A stretch of 64,000 nucleotides of DNA from an uncultured Actinomycetes bacterium (GTDB lineage Bacteria; Actinomycetota; Acidimicrobiia; Acidimicrobiales; RAAP-2), in contig CAIKCI010000031.1 of the NCBI GenBank assembly GCA_903825895.1, positions 124,001 through 188,000 on the forward strand, written 5' to 3'. A program made the position numbers and the translations under genes. The notes below the pieces were generated by a model. That model was not told the DNA's origin. It saw only the letters and a program-made list of their open reading frames with translations, and searched no databases. Shown one piece after another: positions 45,315 to 54,173 of the stretch (positions are counted from its first letter, which is position 1; each line of letters opens with the position of its first letter).

Positions 45315-46790
45315 TCACTTTTCGAAAAGCGGTATGCGTACCGAAACCTTCGTTCCCCCCTGGTCGTCGTCGACCACATTCTCCATCGTTAATTCACCTT
45401 GGAGTTGTGTACAGATGAGGTCGCGCACAATGCTCACGCCAAGCGAGTCCGTGTTGTCCATGTCAAAACCGACCGGAAGCCCCTGACCGTTGTCACGAAT
45501 CTCTGCCCAGAGTTCTTTTCGACTGTGACCGAGTTCAACCGCTACATGGCCCACCCTGTCGGAACTGTCCTCGCCGACGAAACCATGTTCAACTGCGTTT
45601 TGTAAAATCTCAGCAATCGCTACAGCAAGAGGAGTAGCGATGTCGGCGGTTGCCTCGCCGAGTTCACCGTGGACGGAGAACTCTACGGGATGTTCAACGA
45701 CAACGGAATCTTCGGCCATCTGAATCAGGCTCCGAATAATTTCGTCGAAAGGAACCTGATCACCAGGCTCTTTCGACAAGATCTCGTGGACGATTGCGAT
45801 CGAGCGGATGCGACGTTCTGCTTCGAGGAGCGCAAGCGATCCATCCTCTGCTTCAGTCCGTCTTGCTTGGAGCCGCAACAGCGCAGAGATGGTTTGAAGA
45901 TTATTTTTCACTCGGTGGTGGACCTCGCGAATTGCTGCATCTTTTGAGAGGACCAAGCGGTCAAGACGGCGAAGGTCGGTGACGTCACGCAAAAGAATCA
46001 ACGCACCAGTCACGAGGCCGTCTTCCAACAAGGGCACGCAATGGGCCAAGACGGCCACGTCTTTACCTTTGTGGATCTCTTCGATCACAGGACTACCGGT
46101 CGCCAATGCCGTCGTCACCACAGTGGACTGGATACCAAGATCATTAAAGAAGCTCCCATCAGGAGGCGAGTAGACCCCCATTCGGTGAAGCGCATTCACA
46201 GCGTTTGGCGTGGCGTACTCAACACGACCTCGTGCATCGACCACGATGGCACCATCACCGACGCGCGGTGTCTCTTCGGCGGCCACCTCTTCGTCGGGAT
46301 ACGGAAACGCAGATTCTGACACCATCGAGCAAATGCGCTCCGAGACATCGAGGTAGGTGCGTTCAAAAAGGTTGGCGGGCGAACGAGTGGGGCCTTGAAC
46401 CCTGAGCAACACGGCAATCACTTCATCGCGGTAGCGCACGGGAACATTCCAGACGACAACGTCTTCGGCGACGTTACGAATCTCGATTGTTCCTTCAACG
46501 AGCCGCCCTGAGGTCAATGCATCGTGCGCCAAGTCCCAGCGACGAGCCGGAACGGTCTGGCCGACGAGGTCCTGGGTGATCAAGGTGCTGCGATTGTTGG
46601 GACGAATCTGGCCCAAGACCACGAGCTGGGGTTCACCACCGTGCACGACGCTGACCGGCGCGGCCAGCAGGAGGTCTGCAAAGGAAAGGTCAGCCAATAG
46701 CGACCATGAGCCCAGCAGGCGTTGGAGATGTTCGGTTTGATCCTCAGTGAGCGACGTACGCAAGCGTGCGAGTTCGCTGGGCGTCGCCAT
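45315..46790 (-). CDS. pdtaS: Cytosolic sensor histidine kinase PdtaS
   Basis: A 491-residue soluble kinase without membrane segments. An N-terminal GAF domain (about 5-150) and a PAS domain (about 175-275) precede the HisKA_2 box REVHHRVKNNLQT with H291/H292, and a HATPase domain (DNGQGLPVGFDMDNTDSLG). PdtaS works with the RNA-binding antiterminator PdtaR, which is not in the window. The ATG overlaps the PHP-gene stop as TAATG, and it faces whiB across the terminator. Confidence 0.93.
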   Translation of the reverse strand: MATPSELARLRTSLTEDQTEHLQRLLGSWSLLADLSFADLLLAAPVSVVHGGEPQLVVLGQIRPNNRSTLITQDLVGQTVPARRWDLAHDALTSGRLVEGTIEIRNVAEDVVVWNVPVRYRDEVIAVLLRVQGPTRSPANLFERTYLDVSERICSMVSESAFPYPDEEVAAEETPRVGDGAIVVDARGRVEYATPNAVNALHRMGVYSPPDGSFFNDLGIQSTVVTTALATGSPVIEEIHKGKDVAVLAHCVPLLEDGLVTGALILLRDVTDLRRLDRLVLSKDAAIREVHHRVKNNLQTISALLRLQARRTEAEDGSLALLEAERRIRSIAIVHEILSKEPGDQVPFDEIIRSLIQMAEDSVVVEHPVEFSVHGELGEATADIATPLAVAIAEILQNAVEHGFVGEDSSDRVGHVAVELGHSRKELWAEIRDNGQGLPVGFDMDNTDSLGVSIVRDLICTQLQGELTMENVVDDDQGGTKVSVRIPLFEK

Positions 46791-47668
46791 TAGAGGTCCT
46801 CTAGAGGGACGTTGGTGCGGACCCGTCCTTCAAAACTCGCCAACTCAAGCAGTCCAACCGAGGCCGCCAACGAGCCCAAATCCTCCATACGTTCTGAAAC
46901 TCGATCGAGTTGATGGGCATCCGAGGCGGTGGTCATCGGCACCCCTGCCACGAGAAACCGCTCGAGAAGAGGCACCGCTGGGTACTGCTCTTGTGCTTTG
47001 GTTCGCCAACCGGCACTCGACAACTCAGCGGCCATCCCTGAATTCTTTACCGTCTCGGCCAATCGATCCCACCACTCGGTCGGATTTGCCGGAATCCTTC
47101 CCATGTATTTGATGAGATCTGGATGCGCAAAGACATCGCACGTCTGGGTATCAGCCAGTTCTTGAATCGCCTCACAGTAGGCATCCCAACAGTCGTCGAC
47201 GTCGCGTACATCCCACTCAGCAAACTGCACGGCGTCATGGCGATCATCAAAGCGCCAGCCGCCGATCCAGTGGACCGATCCCAAGAGCACGTCAAAGGGA
47301 TACTGAGCGAGAAGATCACCCACGTCATCCATCTGACCTCGGTAATAGTCAACTTCCATGCCGATCTTGACCGGCAGTCCTTCTTGCTTGGCCTTCATGG
47401 CCAGTTCCACATACGCGTCCAAGTCACTTCGCGCATGGTGATCGAAGTAGTCAGCCATCGATGCCTGCAGAGCTGGATTCGACTCCGTTGACTCCCAGAA
47501 TTTGCCCACCACATCGTTGACTTGGCTGAAACGATGGAGATGCTCGGTGAGCGCGATTTCTTTCACCCCGTGGCGGGCCGCTTCTTCGCAGTACGCAGCG
47601 ATCTGGTCAATCGAAAGCCAGGTGTCCGCTTGCTCATGAGTCCAAAGGTGAAGGTGGTAGTCAAGCAT
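46790..47668 (-). CDS. PHP domain phosphatase, HisJ-like
   Basis: A 292-residue metal-dependent phosphoesterase. The PHP metal motif is DYHLHLWTH at the start, followed by EIALTEHLHRF, VLLGSVHWIGGW and DVFAHPDLIKYMG. Histidinol-phosphate phosphatase is the usual annotation, but no his genes are nearby, so the substrate is uncertain. It is transcribed with pdtaS. Confidence 0.82.
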   Translation of the reverse strand: MLDYHLHLWTHEQADTWLSIDQIAAYCEEAARHGVKEIALTEHLHRFSQVNDVVGKFWESTESNPALQASMADYFDHHARSDLDAYVELAMKAKQEGLPVKIGMEVDYYRGQMDDVGDLLAQYPFDVLLGSVHWIGGWRFDDRHDAVQFAEWDVRDVDDCWDAYCEAIQELADTQTCDVFAHPDLIKYMGRIPANPTEWWDRLAETVKNSGMAAELSSAGWRTKAQEQYPAVPLLERFLVAGVPMTTASDAHQLDRVSERMEDLGSLAASVGLLELASFEGRVRTNVPLEDL

Positions 47669-47754
47669 GCAGTCTCGTCAACAAGGTGGTGGTGTGCCCT
47701 TCATCTTGTCACGCTGACGCTCGCTGTGGTGGTTCTCTGGAATCTGGCTGATCA

Positions 47755-48927
47755 CTACTTCTTCAAATGAGGAAAGAGGTAATGACCCAATCCGAGAAGC
47801 CCCGCCATATCGTTTAGGTCGTGGTCAAAGTAGGGGACGTTCATGACGGGCGCATCACTCCGGGAGAATCGTTCTCGACTTTGACGCTCGCGCTCGGCCA
47901 CCACTGAGAAGTCGTCATAACTTGACGACACCGTCGCCAACACTCGTCGGGCGACGTCTTCCTCGCAGCCGACCTGGCTGACCAACGCGCTCACCAGAGC
48001 TTCTCGCTCATCGGCGAAACGCTGTGCCGTGGCGTGCACGCTGGGATCAGAAAGGGAATCGGGCAGGACCTTATTAAGAATCACCCCGCCGATATCCAGA
48101 TTTCGTTTACTCAGTTCATCCACGAAGAATTCTGCTTCTCGAAGCGGCACCATCTCTGAACTCGAGACCACCACAAAACTGGTCCGTTCTTCGGCAAGCA
48201 AGCGTTGGACGGCTCTCGCGCGTTCGATGAAACCTCCGTACATCGATTCCAATGAGAGAAAGAACTCCGAGATGTCTTGCAGGAACTGCGTCCCAAGGAT
48301 GCGATCCGCAATCTGGGTGAAAGGTCTGGTGGCAAGACTCACCACTGATGACCGAGAAGGAGCGACCAACCAGCGAAGCAACTTGCTTGAAAAGAAGTCC
48401 GCCATCCGCTCTGGGGCATCTAAGAAGTCCAACGCATTGCGTGTTGGTGGCGTATCCACCACGATCAAGTCCCACTTGCCTGACGAATGCAACTCATAGA
48501 GCCGCTCCATCGCGATGTAGTCATGACTTTGAATAAAACGACTAGTGATGTTTTGATATAAGGGATTTCCAAGAATCTTCTCTTTGGTTTCCTCATCTGG
48601 AGCGTGCGCGTTGATCAGGGCATCCCAGCTCTCTTTGGTGTCCAACATGGCGGCCGAAAGCGACCCTTGAGGGGTGACCCCTGCGTTTTTGAAGACCTTC
48701 GACGGGACGTCCATGACGGTGTTCCCGATTCCCGAGATACCAAGCGCATCGGCCAGGCGTTTCGCTGGATCGACGGTAACGACCAGCACCTTCGCTCCCA
48801 TGGTCGCTGCAGCCGTGGCCGCCATTGCTGCTGCGGTCGTGGTTTTGCCCACCCCACCAGGCCCACAGGCAATCACGATCTCTCGAGAACGAAAGAGTGA
48901 TTCAAACGATGCTGGTTCTTTCGCCAT
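47755..48927 (-). CDS. ArsA-like ATPase, second of a pair (Rv3680-like)
   Basis: A 390-residue P-loop ATPase of the ArsA/GET3 family. Walker A is CGPGGVGKTTTAAAMA at about residues 20-35 and the switch region is VVDTPPTRNALDFLD. The C-terminal part after 300 is charged and not conserved. It is paired with the next gene, as Rv3679/Rv3680 in mycobacteria, whose products form an anion-transporting-like ATPase complex affecting envelope and stress tolerance. The ATG shares one base with the upstream stop. Confidence 0.87.
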   Translation of the reverse strand: MAKEPASFESLFRSREIVIACGPGGVGKTTTAAAMAATAAATMGAKVLVVTVDPAKRLADALGISGIGNTVMDVPSKVFKNAGVTPQGSLSAAMLDTKESWDALINAHAPDEETKEKILGNPLYQNITSRFIQSHDYIAMERLYELHSSGKWDLIVVDTPPTRNALDFLDAPERMADFFSSKLLRWLVAPSRSSVVSLATRPFTQIADRILGTQFLQDISEFFLSLESMYGGFIERARAVQRLLAEERTSFVVVSSSEMVPLREAEFFVDELSKRNLDIGGVILNKVLPDSLSDPSVHATAQRFADEREALVSALVSQVGCEEDVARRVLATVSSSYDDFSVVAERERQSRERFSRSDAPVMNVPYFDHDLNDMAGLLGLGHYLFPHLKK

Positions 48928-49880
48928 CAGAGCAGCTCCTCGCCGAGGTGGTCGGCGATCTGCACCGTCATACGCAGACCTTCGCTCCGGGCAAAAAGAT
49001 ACGGCAGCAAGATCACCGGCACGCTCGGGCTCAATCCTTCTCGTAACGTGACGAGATGCGCTGAGCCCCGTCGACGAAGTGTTGTGGCTAGCCGCGCTGC
49101 AGCAAAAACCTCTTCCGTTGGCGCGTGGACAATCTCATCAACGAGTCGCAGGGACTCTTTCTTGGTGATGGCATCGAATACTTCTTCGTCGCGAGGAGCG
49201 AATCGCTCAGGCAACACACGATTCGCGATCACCGCTGCGAGATCGACGGTGGTCTTGTCAGCGACCTCGCTGGCCAGCGACAAGGTTTCAGAGACCGGCA
49301 TCTCTTCTGGCGTGGTCACGATGATCAGACCAGTTTGTGAAGGATCGGACATGATGTCGAGCATCCACTCGGTTTGAGATCGCATCAATCCGACTTTGAC
49401 GAGACTTTGAATGGCTTGCGGCGCGGTGAGTTGGCCAACGATATGGCCCGTCGCCGAAGAGTCGACCACGATCGCGTCATAGTGACGCTCTCGCACTTCG
49501 TAACAGAGTTTGCCCACGGTCAAGATCTCCCGCACTCCTGGAGCCGCGGTAGCGACAAAGTCAAAGGCTCGAGCTACCGGACCGATGCGCCCAACCATGG
49601 GAATCTTGAGATGGATTCGCAAGTATTCCCGAAGCGAAGCTTCGGTGTCCATGTGCATGAGGCTCAGACCACCCACATCAACCGGATTGAAGCCCACACC
49701 ATGGGCTTCGAATGCGGCGGCGAGATCGCCTTTTGCGTCAATCTCGCACGCCAAGACTCGTTTCCCTTGATCAGCCAGCAGACGCGCTAAACCGGCCGTC
49801 ACGGTGGTCTTACCGACGCCACCTTTGCCGGTGACAAAGAGAAGGGATCGATCGAGAAGCGGGGTCGCTGCCACGCTCAA
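48927..49880 (-). CDS. ArsA-like ATPase, first of a pair (Rv3679-like)
   Basis: A 317-residue ArsA/GET3-type ATPase. Walker A is VTGKGGVGKTTVTAGLA at about 15-31 and the switch motif is VVDSSATGHIVGQL. With the following gene it would form a heterodimer equivalent to the two halves of classical ArsA. No arsenical pump or regulator is nearby, so arsenite export is unlikely. Confidence 0.87.
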   Translation of the reverse strand: MSVAATPLLDRSLLFVTGKGGVGKTTVTAGLARLLADQGKRVLACEIDAKGDLAAAFEAHGVGFNPVDVGGLSLMHMDTEASLREYLRIHLKIPMVGRIGPVARAFDFVATAAPGVREILTVGKLCYEVRERHYDAIVVDSSATGHIVGQLTAPQAIQSLVKVGLMRSQTEWMLDIMSDPSQTGLIIVTTPEEMPVSETLSLASEVADKTTVDLAAVIANRVLPERFAPRDEEVFDAITKKESLRLVDEIVHAPTEEVFAAARLATTLRRRGSAHLVTLREGLSPSVPVILLPYLFARSEGLRMTVQIADHLGEELL

Positions 49881-49891
49881 GGTCGCGTTCG

Positions 49892-50125
49892 TTATGGCGT
49901 GCCGAAGCCGACACGGCGATCAGATGCCGGCGCTCCAACTTCCACGTAGGCGATCTTTCCTGCCGGAACGCCGACACGACGACCTTTGCGGTCAGTGAGC
50001 CACAGGACGCTTTCATCTGTGAGGGCTGCCTCAATATCGGCGATGACCGTGTCACGTTTCACGTCGTCATCAAGCTCAATTTCAAGTTCTTTCATGGTCT
50101 GTACGATGCCGATGCGGACTTCCAC
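49892..50125 (-). CDS. DUF3107 protein
   Basis: A 77-residue acidic protein, MEVRIGIVQTMKELEIELDD..., of a conserved actinobacterial DUF. GTG 50125 follows AAAGGAG by eight bases. It lies 11 bases before the ArsA-like genes in the same direction, so it is part of that operon. The function is not known. Confidence 0.82.
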   Translation of the reverse strand: MEVRIGIVQTMKELEIELDDDVKRDTVIADIEAALTDESVLWLTDRKGRRVGVPAGKIAYVEVGAPASDRRVGFGTP

Positions 50126-50182
50126 GTCACGCTCTCCTTTGACTCGGGGCTGTTCTGGTTTCCCTACGTTACAGGGGAAGGG

Positions 50183-50188
50183 CAGAAT
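50183..50188 (+). promoter_or_regulatory. -10 box of dGTPase gene
   Basis: CAGAAT ends seven bases before the GTG at 50196, without a clear ribosome binding site. Confidence 0.4.
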
Positions 50189-50195
50189 AGGAAAC

Positions 50196-51326
50196 GTGAG
50201 CCAGCCTGAAGAGACTACCGAGCGCAATCGCCTGTGGGCGTCGACGATGAGTGGCTTTGCCCAAAATGACACCATCGTGACGGCACACCGTGATTCGACC
50301 GCCTCGATTGAGCTTGGGGCCATCCCATTTGACGAGCGAGGTATTGACCGCCTGACCCGAGAGGAACGCGAAGAACTTCTCCTTGTCCCTGGAGCAACTC
50401 GTGCTCAGGGATCTGGGAATCGCGCCATTGATGAAGCGCCCGATCCATGGAGAACATGCTTTGAGCGCGATCGAGACCGTATCCTTCACGCGGCAGCTTT
50501 TCGCCGACTTGCGGGCAAGACCCAGGTCTTTGTGCTCCCTGACGACCACCAGCGCACCCGTCTCACCCATGCGTTAGAAGTCGCTCAAGTAGCCACCGGT
50601 ATCGCACGAGCCCTTGGATTGAACGTTGCGCTCACCGAAGCCATTGCCTTGGGCCACGATTGCGGCCATGGTCCGGGGGGGCACGCAAGCGAAGATGCAT
50701 TCAATCCCTTTCTCCCCGAGGGCTTTAACCATGCCCCGTGGGGAGCGGACGTAGCGTTGGCCTCGCTGAACTTGTGCGCAGAGACCTTGGACGGCATTCG
50801 GAACCACTCGTGGTCACGTCCTGCTCCAGGAACTCCTGAAGGCGAAGTCGTCTCATGGGCTGATCGCATTGCCTACGTCTGTCATGATTTTGAAGACGCA
50901 GTCTCCACCGGTATCGTCACCACCGATCTCTTGCCGGCAATCGTGGCTGAGCGCTGTGGGATTCGACGCGGTCAACAACTCGGCTCGTTCATTGATGCCA
51001 TGGTGCGGACCTCCTTGACCCACGGCACCATCGGCATGGATGCCCATCATGCGGAAGCACTGGCAGCGTTCCGGGCCTTTAACTACGAGGGCATCTACCT
51101 CCGTGATGAATCACAAGTACAAGCCAACGCCGTGATTGACGTCCTGACCGTCTTGGTGAACTATTTCATCGACAATCCGACGAGCGTTCCTGATGCATCG
51201 TCACAGGACGCTGTGCGCTCCGCAGTCAGCCACGTTGCGGGCATGACCGACCGCTATGCATTCTCGGCCGCCGTGGATTTAGCCGGCTATCGGGTTGACC
51301 TGCTTCCCCAAGGAATCGATCACTAA
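50196..51326 (+). CDS. dgt: Deoxyguanosinetriphosphate triphosphohydrolase-like protein
   Basis: HD-domain enzyme of 376 residues that removes triphosphate from dNTPs. The HD metal site runs from TRLTHALEVAQVATGIARAL through LGHDCGHGPGGHASED; a further ligand is in SWADRIAYVCHDFEDAV. It belongs to the shorter (type 2) dGTPase-like group. It abuts the convergent SDR stop with no base between. Confidence 0.92.
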   Translation: MSQPEETTERNRLWASTMSGFAQNDTIVTAHRDSTASIELGAIPFDERGIDRLTREEREELLLVPGATRAQGSGNRAIDEAPDPWRTCFERDRDRILHAAAFRRLAGKTQVFVLPDDHQRTRLTHALEVAQVATGIARALGLNVALTEAIALGHDCGHGPGGHASEDAFNPFLPEGFNHAPWGADVALASLNLCAETLDGIRNHSWSRPAPGTPEGEVVSWADRIAYVCHDFEDAVSTGIVTTDLLPAIVAERCGIRRGQQLGSFIDAMVRTSLTHGTIGMDAHHAEALAAFRAFNYEGIYLRDESQVQANAVIDVLTVLVNYFIDNPTSVPDASSQDAVRSAVSHVAGMTDRYAFSAAVDLAGYRVDLLPQGIDH

Positions 51327-52175
51327 TTACTTCTTGGCCGCCTCAGAGAGGTCGATACGTGGAGGGGTGCCGCCCTCCATCCACTCCATGCGTTGGCGCA
51401 TCGTGGCGAGCGCAACGCGCTCATGGGGAAGAATCCAGAAGCGTTCATCGAGGACGGCCCCGAGTACTTCATTCGCCACCACCGAAGGATCAAGACCAGA
51501 TTCAACGATCTGACGGGTGAATTCACGCAGCGCTTGCGATTCGGGCTGATCTACCCACTCACGCAGCGACTCGGGGCTGTTGCGCTCTGATTCAAAGATT
51601 CTCGTCTTCACGAAACCCGGGCAGAGCACCGAACAGTGCACGTTGCTTCGTTTTCCAGCGAGTTCGTACCAGAGCGACTCAGACAGTCCCACAACCGCGA
51701 ACTTTGACGCGCAGTAGGGACCCATACCAGGAACCCCACCGAGGCCCGCCAGCGACGCTGTGTTCACGATGTGTCCTTCGTCTTGTGCGAGAAACAGTGG
51801 CAAAAAAACGGCGAGGCCATTCGTGACGCCGGTTACGTTGACGCCCATCACCCATTCCCAAACTTCAGGAGGTGATGCGATGGTCGAACCGCCGCCGACG
51901 CCCGCGTTGTTGAAGACGACATGAACACCACCAAAGTGTTCTTGTGCTTTCTCCGCAACCTTGCGGACGTCTTCCAGAACCGCCACGTCACAGGGAACGC
52001 CGATGACGTTGGCGCCTTCTGCCGAGAGGTCAATCACTGCTTGATCGAGGGCTGCGGTTTCAATATCAGCCAGAACGACGTTGGCGCCTTCTTTGACAAA
52101 TCGCTGTGCTGTGGCAAAGCCAATCCCGCTCGCCCCTCCGGTAATCACGACCGTCTTCTTCGCTACTGACTCCAT
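51327..52175 (-). CDS. Short-chain dehydrogenase/reductase
   Basis: NAD(P)-dependent oxidoreductase of 282 residues. NAD fold is VVITGGASGIGFATAQRF, then FNNAGVGGG, and the active site is NTASLAG with YCASK. It ends with a longer variable tail (RQRMEWMEGGTPPRIDLSE). Substrate not deducible. It lacks the mycofactocin-type insertion seen in the SDR at 20709-21491. The start follows GGAGG. Confidence 0.9.
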   Translation of the reverse strand: MESVAKKTVVITGGASGIGFATAQRFVKEGANVVLADIETAALDQAVIDLSAEGANVIGVPCDVAVLEDVRKVAEKAQEHFGGVHVVFNNAGVGGGSTIASPPEVWEWVMGVNVTGVTNGLAVFLPLFLAQDEGHIVNTASLAGLGGVPGMGPYCASKFAVVGLSESLWYELAGKRSNVHCSVLCPGFVKTRIFESERNSPESLREWVDQPESQALREFTRQIVESGLDPSVVANEVLGAVLDERFWILPHERVALATMRQRMEWMEGGTPPRIDLSEAAKK

Positions 52176-52227
52176 TCGATACCTCCGCTCTCTCTTCCGA
52201 AACTAGTCGCCTCGGCCATCAGCAGCA

Positions 52228-53367
52228 CTACCCCAACTTGAGTTCTTGGCGGTAAACCCGAGCTGGCCCTTGGGCAATGATCTTTTCGGCCAACAGGGAA
52301 AAGGCCTGTGATGCTTCACTTTGAGGGTCGGTCACGGTGATCGGTCGACCCTCGTCGCCCCCTTGGCGAAGCGCTGGCATGAAGGGAACTTGGCCCAACA
52401 TCGGCACGCCGAGTTGCTTGGCCAAGATTTCTCCTCCCCCACTTCCAAAAAGTTCATAGCGCTCTCCGTCATTACCGGTGAACCATGCCATGTTTTCAAT
52501 CACACCACGCACCGCTAGTTTCATCTTGCGTGCCGCCCACGCAGAGCGCTGGGCCACTCGTTCTGCGGCTGGCTGCGGTGTCGTGACCACGTACATCTCA
52601 ACTCTTGGCAGTACTTCACTGAGGGTTAACGCAACATCACCGGTTCCCGGCGGCATATCGATCACGAGAAAATCAGGAGTGCCCCAGTAGGCCTCCGTGA
52701 TGAACTGTTCGATTGCCTTATGCAGCATTGGCCCACGCCAAATCACTGGTTGCTCGTCGGGCACAAAGAATCCCATCGAAAGACAACGCACGCCGTGCAC
52801 CGCAGTCGGCAAGACGGTGTCGCCCAAGATGATCGGATCGTGCAAGGGCCCGAGCATTTTAGGAAGTGAAAATCCATAGACATCGGCGTCAAGAACGCCC
52901 ACGGTCTTCCCCGCTTGGGCTAACGCAATCGCCAAGTTCACGGTGACCGATGACTTCCCCACACCACCTTTTCCTGAGGAGATCCCCAGCACGCGCGTTG
53001 GGGAATCTGAACGTAAGAACGCTGGTGTCTCATCTCCGTGACTATGGCCATGGTCATCAGCTTGCGCACCCATCATCACGCGCAAGGTGCTGCGGAGCGT
53101 CAGTCGTTCATCCTCGGTCATGGTGCGCCGCTGGACGGTGACGTGATCGATCCCCTCTTGCGCTCCCAGCAGCTCTTGAAGCGCTCGTTCGAGATCGTCC
53201 GCATTCGGCCATGCAGTAATCGGGAGTGTGAGGGTTACGTTGAGCGATGATCCATCGAGTGCCAGCGCCCCGATCATCCCGACCGTCCCGAGCGAACACT
53301 CAAGTTCGGGGTCGATGACGGACTCAGCGACCTCTCTTAGTTTGGTTGGATCACTTGGTCCACTCAC
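52228..53367 (-). CDS. mrp: Mrp/ApbC/NBP35-type iron-sulfur cluster carrier
   Basis: Iron-sulfur cluster carrier ATPase of 379 residues. An N-terminal MIP18/DUF59 domain (about 5-90) precedes the Mrp ATPase with GISSGKGGVGKSSVTVNLAI at about 128-147 and VIDMPPGTGDVALTL. The typical C-terminal CxxC of Mrp is not obvious, so cluster handling may differ. It is divergent from a SufR-like regulator and shares its control region. Confidence 0.92.
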   Translation of the reverse strand: MSGPSDPTKLREVAESVIDPELECSLGTVGMIGALALDGSSLNVTLTLPITAWPNADDLERALQELLGAQEGIDHVTVQRRTMTEDERLTLRSTLRVMMGAQADDHGHSHGDETPAFLRSDSPTRVLGISSGKGGVGKSSVTVNLAIALAQAGKTVGVLDADVYGFSLPKMLGPLHDPIILGDTVLPTAVHGVRCLSMGFFVPDEQPVIWRGPMLHKAIEQFITEAYWGTPDFLVIDMPPGTGDVALTLSEVLPRVEMYVVTTPQPAAERVAQRSAWAARKMKLAVRGVIENMAWFTGNDGERYELFGSGGGEILAKQLGVPMLGQVPFMPALRQGGDEGRPITVTDPQSEASQAFSLLAEKIIAQGPARVYRQELKLG

Positions 53368-53399
53368 AAAACGCTCTCCTCAGGCTGGAAACCCCCGCA

Positions 53400-53421
53400 G
53401 GGAACTCATCGGTGAGTTCCC
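53400..53421. promoter_or_regulatory. Perfect 9-bp inverted repeat, probable operator of the SufR-like gene
   Basis: GGGAACTCA (53400-53408) and TGAGTTCCC (53413-53421) are perfect inverted arms four bases apart. The site ends five bases before the -10 box of the regulator gene and so covers its -35 region. It also lies 33 bases upstream of the divergent mrp start. This is the placement expected of an autorepressor. Confidence 0.7.
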
Positions 53422-53426
53422 CTCGT

Positions 53427-53432
53427 TAGACT
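53427..53432 (+). promoter_or_regulatory. -10 box of SufR-like gene
   Basis: TAGACT ends seven bases before the ATG at 53440, with no ribosome binding site. Confidence 0.55.
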
Positions 53433-53439
53433 AGGGGCT

Positions 53440-54171
53440 ATGGAGACGCTCGCTGCACTTGAGAACACTGGGCAGCGTTCTGAAGATCAGGGTTTCTCTG
53501 CCGCCATCGCCGCTCTCTCAAGTGCCTTTGGGGATCCATCTCGACGAGCGATCTTTCTCTATATCCGCTCGAACCCTCACTGTACGGTTGCTGAACTCGC
53601 TGATGAGTTCGCTCTCCACCCCAACGTGGTCCGCCACCACCTCGATCGGCTTCTCGGGGGAAGCTATATCGAAGCCGAAGCACCAGAGCGGTCGAACAAT
53701 GCTGGTCGTCCGGCCAAGCGGTACTCCTGCGTGGCGACTGATCTCGTCTTCGATCTCGGTACACGACAAGATGATCTGATCTTGGCCTTGCTTGAAAAAG
53801 CCCTCGAACGACTTGGCACCGACCAATCCGAAGCAATTGCGTCACAAGTAGGACACGACTTTGGTTTTGATCTCGCCCAGCGCATGGGACCCGTAGACGG
53901 CCAACGAACCATTCAAGCAGCGATGGCTACCGTCGCTCAGACCATGACGGCTCACGGCTTTGCGGCCCGCGCTGAAGGAACAACCCACCCCTCTGTCGTC
54001 GTTGAGCACTGTCCCTTTGGAGAAGTTGCTGCCCACAATCCTGTGTTGTGTGCCGTCGACAAAGGAATGGTGACCGGCCTGCTCGCCGGTCTTGGTGTCG
54101 CACAGCAGTCAACAGAGGTTCAATTAACCTCACGCGCTCGCGGCGATCAGGCCTGTCGCGCCACTGCATAG
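53440..54171 (+). CDS. SufR-like iron-sulfur-sensing HTH repressor
   Basis: A 243-residue regulator. The winged HTH covers about 20-95 (LADEFALHPNVVRHHLDRL as recognition region). The C-terminal part has C191, C204 and C239 in the pattern C-P-F-x(5)-A-x(2)-N-P-x-L-C and a late C, like the cluster ligands of SufR. SufR represses iron-sulfur assembly genes when clusters are plentiful. Adjacent Mrp and cysteine-desulfurase-like genes support this role. It ends two bases before the next gene. Confidence 0.82.
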   Translation: METLAALENTGQRSEDQGFSAAIAALSSAFGDPSRRAIFLYIRSNPHCTVAELADEFALHPNVVRHHLDRLLGGSYIEAEAPERSNNAGRPAKRYSCVATDLVFDLGTRQDDLILALLEKALERLGTDQSEAIASQVGHDFGFDLAQRMGPVDGQRTIQAAMATVAQTMTAHGFAARAEGTTHPSVVVEHCPFGEVAAHNPVLCAVDKGMVTGLLAGLGVAQQSTEVQLTSRARGDQACRATA

Positions 54172-54173
54172 CG

